Notes under the pieces: generated by a model | Told to the model about the DNA's origin: nothing | The model's input: the letters and a program-made list of their open reading frames with translations, nothing else | The model's database searches: none | In this document: piece by piece, positions 32,156 to 41,423 of the stretch | Layout of the letters: each line of letters starts with the position of its first letter | Position numbering within the stretch: position 1 is the first letter of the stretch | Made by a program: the position numbers and the translations under genes | NCBI RefSeq assembly: GCF_007097265.1 | Contig: NZ_VJZP01000010.1 | Coordinates: 1 to 64,000 of the forward strand | From: Flavobacterium gawalongense | GTDB lineage: Bacteria > Bacteroidota > Bacteroidia > Flavobacteriales > Flavobacteriaceae | Length of the DNA stretch: 64,000 nucleotides | Reading direction: 5' to 3'

Positions 32156-32902
32156 GAGTTTTTTTTTCTGTTCTATTTTTCTATGAAATTTGAACTGAAA
32201 ATCGTTTGTATAGAAACAAATTTTACTAAAAACTTCCTCATATTCCTTGTTATAAAGTTTAGCATATTCGTCACTCATTACTGCCAACATTTCTATCTTT
32301 GGCGTAAGCCTGTTAAAATTTTTCATACGGGAATCAAAATCCATATCGTCATGAAAATTCATTCGGTTTAAATCCACCAAGTAGAAATTATATTTTCCTT
32401 CGGCTATTTTTTTTATCAATGTATTTCCTGGCGAATGATCCAGAAACTCAATTCCTTTTTCATGTAAATCAAAAGTAAACTTGGTAAACTGACGTAAGAT
32501 ATTCTCATGATCTGGATAATCCGGGTTTTGTACTAATTCTCTAAAAGTCAATTCCGCTTGGAGATGTTCACTGATATAAAAACTCTTTTCTAATCCTGAT
32601 AATTTGAAGTTTTCAGCATAAGCAATGGGTTGCGGAGTACCAATTCCGTTTTCAAGCAATTTGTTTGCATATTCGTAAGAGCGTCTGGCTTTAGATTTTC
32701 TGAAATATTTATAAGCAACTTGATTCACTATGTTTGGGATTTTGAACGATTTGATATTAATCGTTTTGTCTTCTAAATCAAAGAGCTTTATTTTATTTCG
32801 TTTTCCATCGCCAAAAAGAACTCCGCTTGTATCGAAGTTTTCAATCATTGTCAACAAACTCGACTTATTTTTAAGAAAATTGGGGTGAATATTTATTTGC
32901 AT
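32141..32902 (-). CDS. lipopolysaccharide kinase (Kdo/WaaP family)
   Basis: A 253-aa protein-kinase-like fold enzyme that phosphorylates a sugar of the LPS inner core. A catalytic loop FLDHSPGNTLIKK (about residues 165-177) and a metal motif YLVDLNRMNF follow the kinase pattern HxDhxxxN and DxN. N-terminal NIKSFKIPNIVNQVAY and RSYEYANKLLENGIGTPQPI are found in the family. Neighbouring glycosyltransferases support a core LPS role. It converges with the GT2 gene and diverges from the GT1/GT4 gene. Confidence 0.85.
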   Translation of the reverse strand: MQINIHPNFLKNKSSLLTMIENFDTSGVLFGDGKRNKIKLFDLEDKTINIKSFKIPNIVNQVAYKYFRKSKARRSYEYANKLLENGIGTPQPIAYAENFKLSGLEKSFYISEHLQAELTFRELVQNPDYPDHENILRQFTKFTFDLHEKGIEFLDHSPGNTLIKKIAEGKYNFYLVDLNRMNFHDDMDFDSRMKNFNRLTPKIEMLAVMSDEYAKLYNKEYEEVFSKICFYTNDFQFKFHRKIEQKKKLLFWR

Positions 32903-32989
32903 GAATACAATATATGTGTAAACAAAAGTAGCTATTGCTTTTTATTTATCCAATTTATGGTTTACATTTACTTTATTTCTATACTTTTT

Positions 32990-34060
32990 ATGTCAAAAAC
33001 TGTCTTTCTAGAAACACATAACCTTAAGAATAAGGCAACTGGATTAGGAACTTTTAATTATGAGTTAATTAAAGGGCTATACCAATTAGATTTTAATGAT
33101 TTGAAATTAACATTAAATGCTAAAAACCCAGAAATTCTTGAAGCCGAATTTGGTAACAAATTCAGCTATAACAAGTACAACAGTTTATCGCGTCATAGTA
33201 TTTTCAGAACTCGGAAAAAACATGATCTATGGCATTCCGTAAATCAGAATACAAAAGTAGAACCATTCCGCGTCAATAAGTATTTACTCACAATCCATGA
33301 TGTGAATTTTGTAGAGGAAATTTCATCTGACATGAATCACAAGGCAAATAAACTCTTTGTTTCTAAATTAGAAAAATCTACTGCGATTACTTACATCTCA
33401 GAATTTGCCAAAAAACAAACCCATCAGTATTTTAAGGTTCCAAATGTTCCTGAATATGTAATTCATAATGGAAATCCTATTACGACCATTTTAGATACTT
33501 CTAATTTTGTCTCAAACATTCCTTTAGACAAACCTTTTTTATACTCAATAGGTGACTTTCTGGAACGAAAAAATTTTCTTTCGATTGCAAAAATGATGAT
33601 GCATATTACTGATTTCAATTTAATTATATCCGGAAATAACAATAAACCCTATGGAATTGAAATAGCAACATTCATTACTGAAAATAATTTGCAAAATCGC
33701 GTTTTTCTAACCGGGAAAGTGGATGATATCGCTAAACAATTTTATTTATCAAAATGTTATGCTTTTCTTTTTCCTTCTATTCGTGAAGGTTTTGGATTAC
33801 CACCCATAGAAGCCATGCATTTTGGAAAACCCGTATTCTTATCCAATAAAACTTCTTTACCGGAAATAGGAGGAGAAAATGCATATTATTGGGATAATTT
33901 TGATCCTGAATACATGAAAACCACTCTAACAGATGGCTTAAATCATTTCTATAACAATCAAAACGAAATGGAATTGCTTATGAAAGAAAGAGCCGCAAGT
34001 TTCAATTGGAAAGTTGCGGCGGCTGAATATTTAAAAGTATACCACGAAATTTTAAGATAG
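32990..34060 (+). CDS. glycosyltransferase family 1/4
   Basis: A 356-aa GT-B enzyme beginning MSKTVFLETHNLKNKATGLG. The C-terminal domain shows the donor-binding pattern AFLFPSIREGFGLPPIEAMH, with the ExxFGLPxxE motif, and GKPVFLSNKTSLPEIGGENA. A longer frame begins at 32885, but its N-terminal extension is a low-quality, hydrophobic sequence that would overlap the divergent kinase gene, so I use ATG 32990. It is probably part of the lipopolysaccharide or surface glycan pathway. It converges on the next gene with a 2-nt gap. Confidence 0.9.
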   Translation: MSKTVFLETHNLKNKATGLGTFNYELIKGLYQLDFNDLKLTLNAKNPEILEAEFGNKFSYNKYNSLSRHSIFRTRKKHDLWHSVNQNTKVEPFRVNKYLLTIHDVNFVEEISSDMNHKANKLFVSKLEKSTAITYISEFAKKQTHQYFKVPNVPEYVIHNGNPITTILDTSNFVSNIPLDKPFLYSIGDFLERKNFLSIAKMMMHITDFNLIISGNNNKPYGIEIATFITENNLQNRVFLTGKVDDIAKQFYLSKCYAFLFPSIREGFGLPPIEAMHFGKPVFLSNKTSLPEIGGENAYYWDNFDPEYMKTTLTDGLNHFYNNQNEMELLMKERAASFNWKVAAAEYLKVYHEILR

Positions 34061-34062
34061 AC

Positions 34063-34926
34063 TTATTTGAATAAGTGTTTGAACCATTGCCCGAAGTTTT
34101 TCTTAAAAATATAGAATGAAGATGGGAGTAATTTTTTTGCATCAAAATTTTTAGTGATTTCTTCAATCGTGTTTCCCATGACATAATCCAGTTCATTCCA
34201 TTTTTTTGGCTGAATATAGAAAAACCCGCGCATGGATTTAAAATTATTTTTATTTACTGATCTCCATTTTTTTATAAAAGAATCTACATCAACTTCATCA
34301 TTATGCCCCCAGTTTTTTAACTTAAATTCTATTTCTTCTTCGGTTCTTGCTAAGGTTTCATGCCATAAGACATTAGAGGTATAGATGATTCTTTGTCTTG
34401 TGTTTCTTGCTACCTTATAATCTGGATAATTTGTGGCCATCAACCCTCTAGTTACTTTATCAACATAGAGCAAGCCATTGTCCGTATATTTATACATATT
34501 AATTAGAAAAGCACCAATCTGAATTTGATTCTTTTCTGGGTTATTTAAAAAACTATCGTATTTTCTCAAATCCGTAACAAACTTTTTAAAATCAATAAAA
34601 TACTCATCACTATCAATTTGAATAAGCCAGTTTCCTATTCCCATTTTTAGAGACAACATGTGACGCTCACGATTGTCATTCTCTATTGCCGAAAGATTGG
34701 AAATATAAAAATCGTCGCTGTAAATGGTAATTTTATTTTTTGTATCATAGAGTTTCAGCCATTCAAAAAAACTGTCATCTATCTTGTAAGTCTGTCCTGA
34801 CCAAGTACGAAAATCTTTGTCAACGGCAATAAAAATAGCATCCGCTTCTTCGTATACTGGCGGAATGGAATTTTTTAGTTTTTTATAATCATAGGACATT
34901 AAAAAGCCAACTTGAATTTTTTTCAT
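34063..34926 (-). CDS. glycosyltransferase-like protein (GT2/GT92-type)
   Basis: A 287-aa protein with no signal peptide. It starts MKKIQVGFLMSYDYKKLKNS and has a metal DxD in GNWLIQIDSDEYF, an aspartate preceding it in ITIYSDDFY, and HNDEVDVDSFI towards the end. This is the pattern of GT-A fold enzymes related to GT2 or GT92, in which IDSDE is the catalytic DxD. It closes the glycan cluster; the specificity is unknown. Confidence 0.7.
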   Translation of the reverse strand: MKKIQVGFLMSYDYKKLKNSIPPVYEEADAIFIAVDKDFRTWSGQTYKIDDSFFEWLKLYDTKNKITIYSDDFYISNLSAIENDNRERHMLSLKMGIGNWLIQIDSDEYFIDFKKFVTDLRKYDSFLNNPEKNQIQIGAFLINMYKYTDNGLLYVDKVTRGLMATNYPDYKVARNTRQRIIYTSNVLWHETLARTEEEIEFKLKNWGHNDEVDVDSFIKKWRSVNKNNFKSMRGFFYIQPKKWNELDYVMGNTIEEITKNFDAKKLLPSSFYIFKKNFGQWFKHLFK

Positions 34927-35114
34927 TATTTTATTCTTTTTTTATCTTAAATAGAACATTTTCTACTCCAATTTTTGTTAATTCCTAAATTATATCAATT
35001 ATTTACTGTTTGTTTTCTCACCAAGCTGTTACTCTTGAAATGTGAAGTATTTTCATAATTATTATTTGTTTCTTTGCAAATATAAACTTGTATCTTGCAT
35101 TTTAAATTTAAAAT

Positions 35115-35684
35115 ATGGAAAATATATCAGAAGAAGTCCACAAAGCCTACGAAGTCATAAAAGAAGGCGGAATCATCCTCTATCCTACTGATACCGTTTG
35201 GGGAATTGGCTGCGATGCCACAAATTCTGAAGCTGTTGCCAAAATCTACAAACTCAAACAAAGGGCAGAAACCCAAAGCATGATTGTTTTGATGAATGGC
35301 GAAAAAATGATGTACAATGTCTTCAAGGATATTCCTGAAGTGGCTTGGCAAATCATGGACTTATCTGAAAAACCAACTACTGTAATTCTTGACAAACCCA
35401 GAAACGTCGCTTCAAGTTTAGTTTCATCAGACAACTCATTGGGAATTCGTATCGTAAAAGAACCTTTTTGTTTTAAGTTAATGGAAAAGATGAAAAAACC
35501 ATTAGTTTCAACATCAGCAAATATTTCTGGACAACCTACTCCAAAAAGTTTCAAAGAAATTAGTCCTGAAATTATAAAAGGCGTGGACTATGTTGTAAAT
35601 TTGCATCGCGAAAAAATTGCCTGTAACCCTTCAACAATTATAAAATTGACGAATGATTCACAGGTAAAAGTGATTCGGAAATAA
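35115..35684 (+). CDS. tsaC: L-threonylcarbamoyladenylate synthase (YrdC/Sua5 domain)
   Basis: A 189-aa enzyme making threonylcarbamoyl-AMP for the t6A modification of ANN-decoding tRNAs. The family landmarks are IIYPTDTVWGIGCDA-type sequence near the start (here ILYPTDTVWGIGCDATNSEA), KIYKLKQRAETQSMIVLM, LGIRIVKEPFC and PLVSTSANISGQPTP. The length is that of the short TsaC form, without the C-terminal Sua5 domain. It is followed after 12 nt by a REP-like palindrome and then cca, another tRNA gene. Confidence 0.95.
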   Translation: MENISEEVHKAYEVIKEGGIILYPTDTVWGIGCDATNSEAVAKIYKLKQRAETQSMIVLMNGEKMMYNVFKDIPEVAWQIMDLSEKPTTVILDKPRNVASSLVSSDNSLGIRIVKEPFCFKLMEKMKKPLVSTSANISGQPTPKSFKEISPEIIKGVDYVVNLHREKIACNPSTIIKLTNDSQVKVIRK

Positions 35685-35696
35685 ATTACGTTATTG

Positions 35697-35771
35697 TTTG
35701 TCATTTCAACGAAGGAGAAATCACATTATTTTAATCATTTGATGAGATTTCTCCTTCGTCAAAATGACAAA
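35697..35771. repeat. REP-like intergenic palindrome
   Basis: TTTGTCATTT (35697-35706) pairs with AAATGACAAA (35762-35771), and ACGAAGGAGAAATC (35709-35722) pairs with GATTTCTCCTTCGT (35746-35759). The result is a stem of more than 24 bp around an AT-rich loop. Very similar sequences recur between genes in Flavobacterium. It could end tsaC transcription or be a miniature mobile palindrome. Confidence 0.8.
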
Positions 35772-35784
35772 ACACAGAAAATGA

Positions 35785-37206
35785 ATGAATTATACAAAAG
35801 CATTAAACAATAAAATTTTCGAAGTCATTTCCCAAGCTTCTCAAGAACTTAACATTGAAAGTTATGTAATTGGTGGTTTCGTGAGAGATTTGATTTTGAA
35901 CAGAGACTTCAAAAAAGACATTGATATCGTTGCCGTTGGCAGCGGAATTGAATTAGCTTTGAAAGTTTCCCAATTACTTCCAAAAAAACCAAAAGTTCAG
36001 GTTTTCAAAACGTATGGAACAGCGATGTTGCGTTTTGAAGATACCGAAATTGAATTTGTAGGCGCTAGAAAAGAATCGTATCATTTTGAAAGTCGCAATC
36101 CGGTTGTAGAAAATGGAACATTGGAAGACGACCAAAACCGACGTGATTTCACCATTAATGCATTGGCTTTATCATTAAATACAAAAAACTTTGGAGAATT
36201 ATCAGATCCTTTTAATGGTCTGGAAGATTTAAAAAATAAAAGAATCAAAACACCTTTGGATCCGGATATTACTTTTTCTGATGATCCTTTACGAATGTTG
36301 AGAGGTATTCGTTTTGCTAATCAATTGGGTTTTGAAATTGAAGAAAATTCACTGAAATCAATTGAGAAAAATGCGGACCGAATTAAAATTATTTCCGGAG
36401 AACGTATTGTAGATGAATTGAATAAAATACTTTCGACGGACAAACCTTCTGTTGGATTTTTGTTACTGTTCAAAACTGGGCTTTTGGATATCATTCTTCC
36501 GGAATTAACTGCTTTGAATCAGGTTGAAGAAATAGAAGGTCATACCCACAAAAATAATTTTTACCACACCTTAGAGGTAGTTGATAATATTTGTCCACAT
36601 ACGGACGATGTTTGGTTACGATGGTCGGCTTTATTGCACGACATTGGAAAAGCACCAACGAAACGCTTTAATAAAAAACAAGGTTGGACATTTCATGGAC
36701 ACGAATTTCTTGGCGGAAAAATGGCAAAGAAAATCTTCGAACGTTTACACATGCCTTTGAATCACAAAATGAAATTTGTACAAAAAATGGTCATGATGAG
36801 TTCACGTCCCATTGTTTTATCACAAGACACTGTTACCGATTCAGCCGTACGCCGCTTGGTTTTTGATGCGGGTGAAGATGTCGAAAATTTAATGACTTTG
36901 TGTGAAGCCGATATCACCACCAAGAACCCGAATAAATTCAAAAAATACCACAATAATTTTGAAATTGTTCGCAAGAAAATTGTGGAAGTCGAAGAGCGCG
37001 ACCATGTTAGAAATTTTCAACCTCCAATATCGGGAGAAGAGATTATGGAAATCTTCAATTTAAAGCCATCAAAAGAAATTGGAATACTCAAAGAGGCCAT
37101 CAAAGAAGCCATATTAGAAGGAGAAATTCCAAACGAATACCAGGCTGCTTACGGGTTTATGTTAAAAAGAGCAAAAAAAATAGGATTGAAGGAAGTTACA
37201 AAGTAG
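35785..37206 (+). CDS. cca: CCA-adding tRNA nucleotidyltransferase with HD domain
   Basis: A 473-aa class II nucleotidyltransferase that builds or repairs the 3' CCA end of tRNAs. The head domain has [20 protein letters not shown], with DIDIVAVG as the metal DxD; then [25 protein letters not shown] ERD motifs and [17 protein letters not shown]. An HD phosphohydrolase domain follows, with [18 protein letters not shown] and [12 protein letters not shown]. The final residues and stop codon are coded inside an inverted repeat that flanks the neighbouring four-helix-bundle pseudogene. Confidence 0.96.
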   Translation: MNYTKALNNKIFEVISQASQELNIESYVIGGFVRDLILNRDFKKDIDIVAVGSGIELALKVSQLLPKKPKVQVFKTYGTAMLRFEDTEIEFVGARKESYHFESRNPVVENGTLEDDQNRRDFTINALALSLNTKNFGELSDPFNGLEDLKNKRIKTPLDPDITFSDDPLRMLRGIRFANQLGFEIEENSLKSIEKNADRIKIISGERIVDELNKILSTDKPSVGFLLLFKTGLLDIILPELTALNQVEEIEGHTHKNNFYHTLEVVDNICPHTDDVWLRWSALLHDIGKAPTKRFNKKQGWTFHGHEFLGGKMAKKIFERLHMPLNHKMKFVQKMVMMSSRPIVLSQDTVTDSAVRRLVFDAGEDVENLMTLCEADITTKNPNKFKKYHNNFEIVRKKIVEVEERDHVRNFQPPISGEEIMEIFNLKPSKEIGILKEAIKEAILEGEIPNEYQAAYGFMLKRAKKIGLKEVTK

Positions 37207-37607
37207 CAGAATTACAAAGTAAAAAATGAAAACATTTAGAGATTTACTAATTTGGCAAAAAGCAATGACTTTAGTGACTAATTGCTACTCTATTTCATCA
37301 AACTTTCCAAGAGAAGAGCTGTTTGGTTTGGCTTCACAAATTAGAAGATGTTCTATCTCAATACCAAGTAACATTTCTGAAGGTTATGGAAGAGGTACAA
37401 ATAAAGATTATCACCGTTTTTTAAGATTTTCTTGAATCTTTATTTGAATTTCAAACACAAATAAAAATTGCTTACAATTTAATATATATCTGAAATTGAT
37501 TTTAATAAACCACATAAAAATAGTAGAGAACTCGAACAAATGTTAAGTTCATTTATAAGCAAAGTGAAAGAAACTTTGTAACTCTAAAGCTATGCTACTT
37601 TGAAACT
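37194..37607. repeat. inverted repeats flanking the four-helix-bundle pseudogene
   Basis: AGTTACAAAGTAGCA (37194-37208) and TTACAAAG (37212-37219) on the left are mirrored by CTTTGTAA (37574-37581) and TGCTACTTTGAAACT (37593-37607) on the right, with one mismatch in the long arm. The words are iterations of (A)GTTxCAAAG. The unit enclosing the pseudogene looks like a small mobile or genomic-repeat cassette placed between cca and ctaA. Confidence 0.65.
37226..37581 (+). pseudogene. four-helix-bundle protein (S23/IVS family), frameshifted
   Basis: The first frame gives MKTFRDLLIWQKAMTLVTNC ... ISEGYGRGTNKDYHRFLRFS and stops at 37433-37435. A second frame continues SLFEFQTQIKIAYNLIYI, and a third continues ISEIDFNKPHKNSRELEQML ... 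KVKETL to a stop at 37579-37581. Together these cover a complete protein of about 118 residues of the S23 ribosomal-intervening-sequence/four-helix-bundle family, broken by two frameshifts. Members are often mobile among Bacteroidota genomes. The function is unknown. Confidence 0.8.
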
Positions 37608-37621
37608 CAAGATAAAAAAAA

Positions 37622-38644
37622 ATGAAAAAAGAGAATAAATCAGTTATTATTTGGTTGTTATCCGGATGTGTATTAATTTTTATAATGGTTGTCGTAGGCG
37701 GAATTACCCGATTGACTAATTCAGGACTTTCTATGACCGACTGGCATTTGGTAACAGATACATTTCCGCCACTTTCAAAAGCAAAATGGCAAGAAGCTTT
37801 TGAGCGATACAAGCAATTTCCCGAATATCAAAAAATTAATATTCATAACGATTTTGCCCTTTCTGATTATAAATTCATCTACTTCTGGGAGTGGTTTCAC
37901 CGCTTTATAGGACGCGCCATCGGAATGGTTTTTATTATTCCGTTTGTGTACTTTCTAATCAGAAAAAAATTAGACAAAAGCACCATTAAAAAATGCGTAA
38001 TTCTTTTATTCTTAGGTGGATTACAAGGTTTTTTTGGCTGGTTTATGGTAAAAAGCGGATTGATTGATAATCCTGATGTAAGTCATTTTAGACTGGCACT
38101 TCACTTGACTACAGCTTTTATCACCTTTGCATACACGTTTTGGGTAGCTTTGGATCTACTATATCCTAAAAAGGCAACCATTGAAAAATCATTACGAACC
38201 ATTGCCCGTGTAGCTCTTGCTATTCTATTGTTACAAATTATATACGGTGGCTTCGTTGCGGGCTTAAATGCTGGTTTAATTCACAATCACTGGCCTTTAA
38301 TGAGTGATGGACAATTTATCCATGATAGTGTTTTTCAAGAACAAAAAAATCTGTTTTTGAGTTTTACCGAAGGTAAAAGCGGGGTTCAATTTATACATAG
38401 AACTCTGGCTTATTTTGTAGTTGGATTAATAGTTTTATTGTACTTCAAAAGCATAAATTTTTCTTTAGACAAAGCACAAACCAAAGGAATTAATTTACTT
38501 TTGTTATTAGTTTTTATTCAGTTTGGACTAGGGGTTTTAACATTAATATATGGTGTACCTTTATGGCTGGGACTCATACATCAAGTCAGTGCATTTTTCT
38601 TATTGACCGCAATGACTTTCACGTTACATCGATTATCAAAATAA
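37622..38644 (+). CDS. ctaA: heme A synthase (CtaA/COX15)
   Basis: A 340-aa polytopic membrane protein that oxidises heme O to heme A for aa3-type oxidases. There are eight hydrophobic helices, with the typical GGITRLTNSGLSMTDWHLV near the start, heme-ligand histidines in FYFWEWFHRFIGRAIGM-like (here YFWEWFHRFIGRAIG) and HFRLALHLTTAF, and later IHNHWPLMSDG, QFIHRTLAYFVVG and LIHQVSAFFLL. The genome thus also needs an aa3 oxidase, which is not in this window. A strong -7 element was not found; the gene follows the repeat-flanked pseudogene. Confidence 0.95.
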   Translation: MKKENKSVIIWLLSGCVLIFIMVVVGGITRLTNSGLSMTDWHLVTDTFPPLSKAKWQEAFERYKQFPEYQKINIHNDFALSDYKFIYFWEWFHRFIGRAIGMVFIIPFVYFLIRKKLDKSTIKKCVILLFLGGLQGFFGWFMVKSGLIDNPDVSHFRLALHLTTAFITFAYTFWVALDLLYPKKATIEKSLRTIARVALAILLLQIIYGGFVAGLNAGLIHNHWPLMSDGQFIHDSVFQEQKNLFLSFTEGKSGVQFIHRTLAYFVVGLIVLLYFKSINFSLDKAQTKGINLLLLLVFIQFGLGVLTLIYGVPLWLGLIHQVSAFFLLTAMTFTLHRLSK

Positions 38645-38698
38645 ATTTTATCATTTATACCTGACTATATTGTCGCATTTCTTTGTTTATAAACTTAA

Positions 38699-39472
38699 AT
38701 GTCTAAACTTGCTGCTCAAGATAAATTTTTAGATTTATCCGATTACGGAAGACCATTCGGGAAATTCTTAGCTAATCAATTAAAAAATACCCGATTCACT
38801 CCCATTCATGTTACACTGCTTTTTGGGGTTTCAGGTCTTATTGCAATTTACTGTATTTTACAAAATCATTACTTTTTAGCCGGTTTTTTTATCATTCTAA
38901 AATCGATTATCGATGCAGCAGATGGTGAACTGGCAAGGATAAAAAACACCCCTTCTTACACTGGAAGATACTTGGATAGCGTCTTTGATATTGTCTTGAA
39001 TTTTTTGCTTTTCATGGCAATTTATTATGTTTCAAAAACAACAATTTGGCTTACCATTTTGGCATTTATTGGCATTCAACTACAAGGAACTTTATACAAT
39101 TATTACTATGTGATTTTGAGAAATAAATCAGTCGGAGGAGATTCAACCAGTAAAGTTTTCGAATGCAAATCGCCAAAAGCTTTACCTGGAGAAAGCCAAA
39201 AATCAGTTGATATTTTGTTCAGAATTTACACCATTGTCTACGGCACTTTTGATAAAATAATTCACACTCTTGACAAAGAGGCCTACAAAATAAAAACGTT
39301 TCCAAACTGGTTTATGACATTAGTTTCCATTTACGGATTGGGTTTTCAATTACTGATTATTGCCGTTATGTTACCAATGGGATTAATCGAATATATCGCT
39401 CCGTTTTTTATCATTTACACTTTGTTTATTTTCGTATTAATTGGAATCAGAAAAGCAGTTTTTAAGGTATAA
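38699..39472 (+). CDS. CDP-alcohol phosphatidyltransferase family protein
   Basis: A 257-aa membrane enzyme that transfers a phosphatidyl group from a CDP-alcohol. The signature DG-x2-AR-x8-G-x3-D-x3-D is seen as DAADGELARIKNTPSYTGRY followed by LDSVFD. About six membrane helices. The substrate (glycerol-phosphate, inositol-phosphate or another alcohol) cannot be told from sequence. An extra soluble segment (DSTSKVFECKSPKALPGES) lies between helices. It is followed by the divergent LytTR gene. Confidence 0.85.
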   Translation: MSKLAAQDKFLDLSDYGRPFGKFLANQLKNTRFTPIHVTLLFGVSGLIAIYCILQNHYFLAGFFIILKSIIDAADGELARIKNTPSYTGRYLDSVFDIVLNFLLFMAIYYVSKTTIWLTILAFIGIQLQGTLYNYYYVILRNKSVGGDSTSKVFECKSPKALPGESQKSVDILFRIYTIVYGTFDKIIHTLDKEAYKIKTFPNWFMTLVSIYGLGFQLLIIAVMLPMGLIEYIAPFFIIYTLFIFVLIGIRKAVFKV

Positions 39473-39565
39473 AATCTCCATAGAGATAATCTATACTCGT
39501 AATTTAAAATACTGAAAACGAATTTTTTGCATCAAATTACATAATGCATTAATTCAATAAATAAA

Positions 39566-40321
39566 TTACCCAATCCAATTCTTAAAATCGGACACTTTTT
39601 CTCTGCTTACAATCACCTCATCATCTTTATAAGAAGGTAAAATCACCTTCAAACGAGAGTTACTGTACAACACAATTTCTTTAATTGCTTTAAGCGGAAT
39701 AATAAATTTACGGCTTATTCGAAAGAAATCTACAGGGTCCAATTCCTGTTCCAAAACTTCCAAAGTACATTCGATTAAATAATTTCTATTGTCAAAAGTA
39801 TGAATATAGATTCCTTTATTTTCGCTAAAAAAACATTCAATTTCATCAATTGAAATGACTTTCAAATGTTGCCCTATTTTTACCGTAAAGCGTTTTTTAT
39901 AGTTTTTCTCAAATGGGTTGGTCAGCATTTTTTTAATTTGCTCAAAATCCAATTGTAGCGTTTCCTGTTTTGGCAATCGAGCTTTAAATTTTAAAACAGC
40001 CACTTCTAAATCGTCCTCATCAATGGGTTTCAAAAGATAATCAATACTGTTTAATTTGAAGGCACGTAACGCATATTCATCATACGCAGTCGTGAAAATT
40101 ATAGCACTCTTGATGACTACTTTTTCAAAAATCTCAAACGACAATCCATCCGATAATTGAATGTCTAAAAAAATCAAATCGGGATGTTCGTTTTTAGAAA
40201 ACCAAGCAATCGATTCTTCCACCGAATGCAGCATCACTCCTACTTGGATATTTAGCTTTTCGAGTTTTCTTTGCAGTAATCTGGCAGCAGGTTTTTCGTC
40301 TTCGATTATTATTGTGGTCAT
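39566..40321 (-). CDS. LytTR-family response regulator
   Basis: A 251-aa two-domain regulator. The receiver domain (about residues 1-120) has acidic residues in IIIEDEKPA and phospho-Asp in LIFLDIQLSDG, with the Lys in DYLLKPIDEDDL. The LytTR DNA-binding domain (about 140-245) has FTVKIGQHLKVISIDEIECF and FFRISRKFIIPLKAI. The partner sensor, usually a LytS-type kinase encoded next door, is missing; instead a broken 2TM-domain fragment lies upstream. It may pair with a kinase elsewhere. Confidence 0.92.
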   Translation of the reverse strand: MTTIIIEDEKPAARLLQRKLEKLNIQVGVMLHSVEESIAWFSKNEHPDLIFLDIQLSDGLSFEIFEKVVIKSAIIFTTAYDEYALRAFKLNSIDYLLKPIDEDDLEVAVLKFKARLPKQETLQLDFEQIKKMLTNPFEKNYKKRFTVKIGQHLKVISIDEIECFFSENKGIYIHTFDNRNYLIECTLEVLEQELDPVDFFRISRKFIIPLKAIKEIVLYSNSRLKVILPSYKDDEVIVSREKVSDFKNWIG

Positions 40322-40383
40322 TTAATGTTGAATCGTTTATTTGGTTATTTGGTTAACTGAAAACTGTGACTGAATACTCATTT

Positions 40384-40566
40384 TCACTCCCATTTGCTAT
40401 TTTGGTCTTTTTTCATCAACTCCTGAATTCTTCTTTCTTCCCATTTTTTTCCAAAAAATATATCTCTACCAAAAACAGATAATCCGTGAGAGTATAAATA
40501 ATCTTCATAATATTTGATTTTTGATGAAACAAATATATTTCGGGAATTAAAATCATAAAATAATAA
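40384..40566 (-). pseudogene. 2TM-domain protein remnant upstream of the LytTR gene
   Basis: On the minus strand a frame without a start codon reads YLYSHGLSVFGRDIFFGKKW then EERRIQELMKKDQ to a stop at 40384-40386. This matches the C-terminal half of the 2TM domain found in flavobacterial LytS-type sensors and small membrane proteins. Upstream there are stop codons in the frame. It seems to be the leftover end of the membrane partner normally encoded with a LytTR regulator. The rest of 40322-40648 has no gene. Confidence 0.6.
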
Positions 40567-40648
40567 TTAACTGAACTGTTGAAATTATAGGATGAGTTGT
40601 AATCATCCGCAATTTCTTTTATATTTACCCTAAACTAGAATCCATTTT

Positions 40649-41206
40649 ATGAAAACAGAAAAAGAAAAAATGATTGCCGGAGAATATTATTTGGCAGGCG
40701 ATCCTGTTTTAGTAAAAGACAGACGAAAATCTAAAAATCTTCTCCATCGATTAAATGTTACAGAGTACCGAGTAACAAAAAAAGCGCGAGAAATACTAAA
40801 GGAATTAATCCCTAATGCAGGAGCAAATCTTTATATTGAACCTCCATTTTTTTGCGACTACGGATACAATATTAGTTGTGGAGAAAATGTTTATTTCAAT
40901 GTAAACTGTGTTGTTTTGGACTGTGCCAAAGTAACTATTGGTTCCAATGTCTTTTTTGCACCAGGAGTTCAGCTTTACACCGCCACACATCCGCTGGATG
41001 CTGAACTGAGAAAAACGCTAGAAAATGCATTACCCATAACTATTGGAGATGATTGCTGGGTTGGAGGAAATACAGTTATTTGTCCAGGAATTACCATCGG
41101 AAACGGTTGTGTTATTGGTGCAGGTTCAGTAGTTACAAAAGACATTCCCGACAATTCATTGGCCGTAGGAAATCCTGCAAAAGTAATTCGAAAACTGAAC
41201 GAATAA
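40649..41206 (+). CDS. sugar O-acetyltransferase (maltose/galactoside acetyltransferase family)
   Basis: A 185-aa left-handed beta-helix acetyltransferase using acetyl-CoA. The N-terminal helices (KEKMIAGEYYLAGDPVLVKD) are those of the Maa/LacA family. Hexapeptide repeats follow (NVYFNVNCVVLDCAKVTIGS, FAPGVQLYTATHPLDAELR with the catalytic His, IGDDCWVGGNTVICPGITIG). The natural substrate in flavobacteria is unknown. It stands alone, with no glycan gene beside it. Confidence 0.92.
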   Translation: MKTEKEKMIAGEYYLAGDPVLVKDRRKSKNLLHRLNVTEYRVTKKAREILKELIPNAGANLYIEPPFFCDYGYNISCGENVYFNVNCVVLDCAKVTIGSNVFFAPGVQLYTATHPLDAELRKTLENALPITIGDDCWVGGNTVICPGITIGNGCVIGAGSVVTKDIPDNSLAVGNPAKVIRKLNE

Positions 41207-41423
41207 ATTATTTTGGAAACACTCAAAATATCTCTTCAAAAATCATAAAAAACACTTAGAAAAAACAAAACCTTTCTCGCTTTCTGAGGAATACATCAGT
41301 GTGAAATTAATTTATAATATTTTGAAAATGAATTACTTATAATAATTTAAATGATTAATTTTGTTATTTACTTCTAGGTGAAAAATTCAAAAAAATAATA
41401 TTGTTTTTTTGCATAAGTGAATA

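Noticed and set aside
32885..32989. Longer N-terminus of the GT1/GT4 enzyme from 32885
   Set aside because: It would overlap the divergent kinase gene and encodes a low-complexity hydrophobic stretch not expected of a GT-B enzyme.
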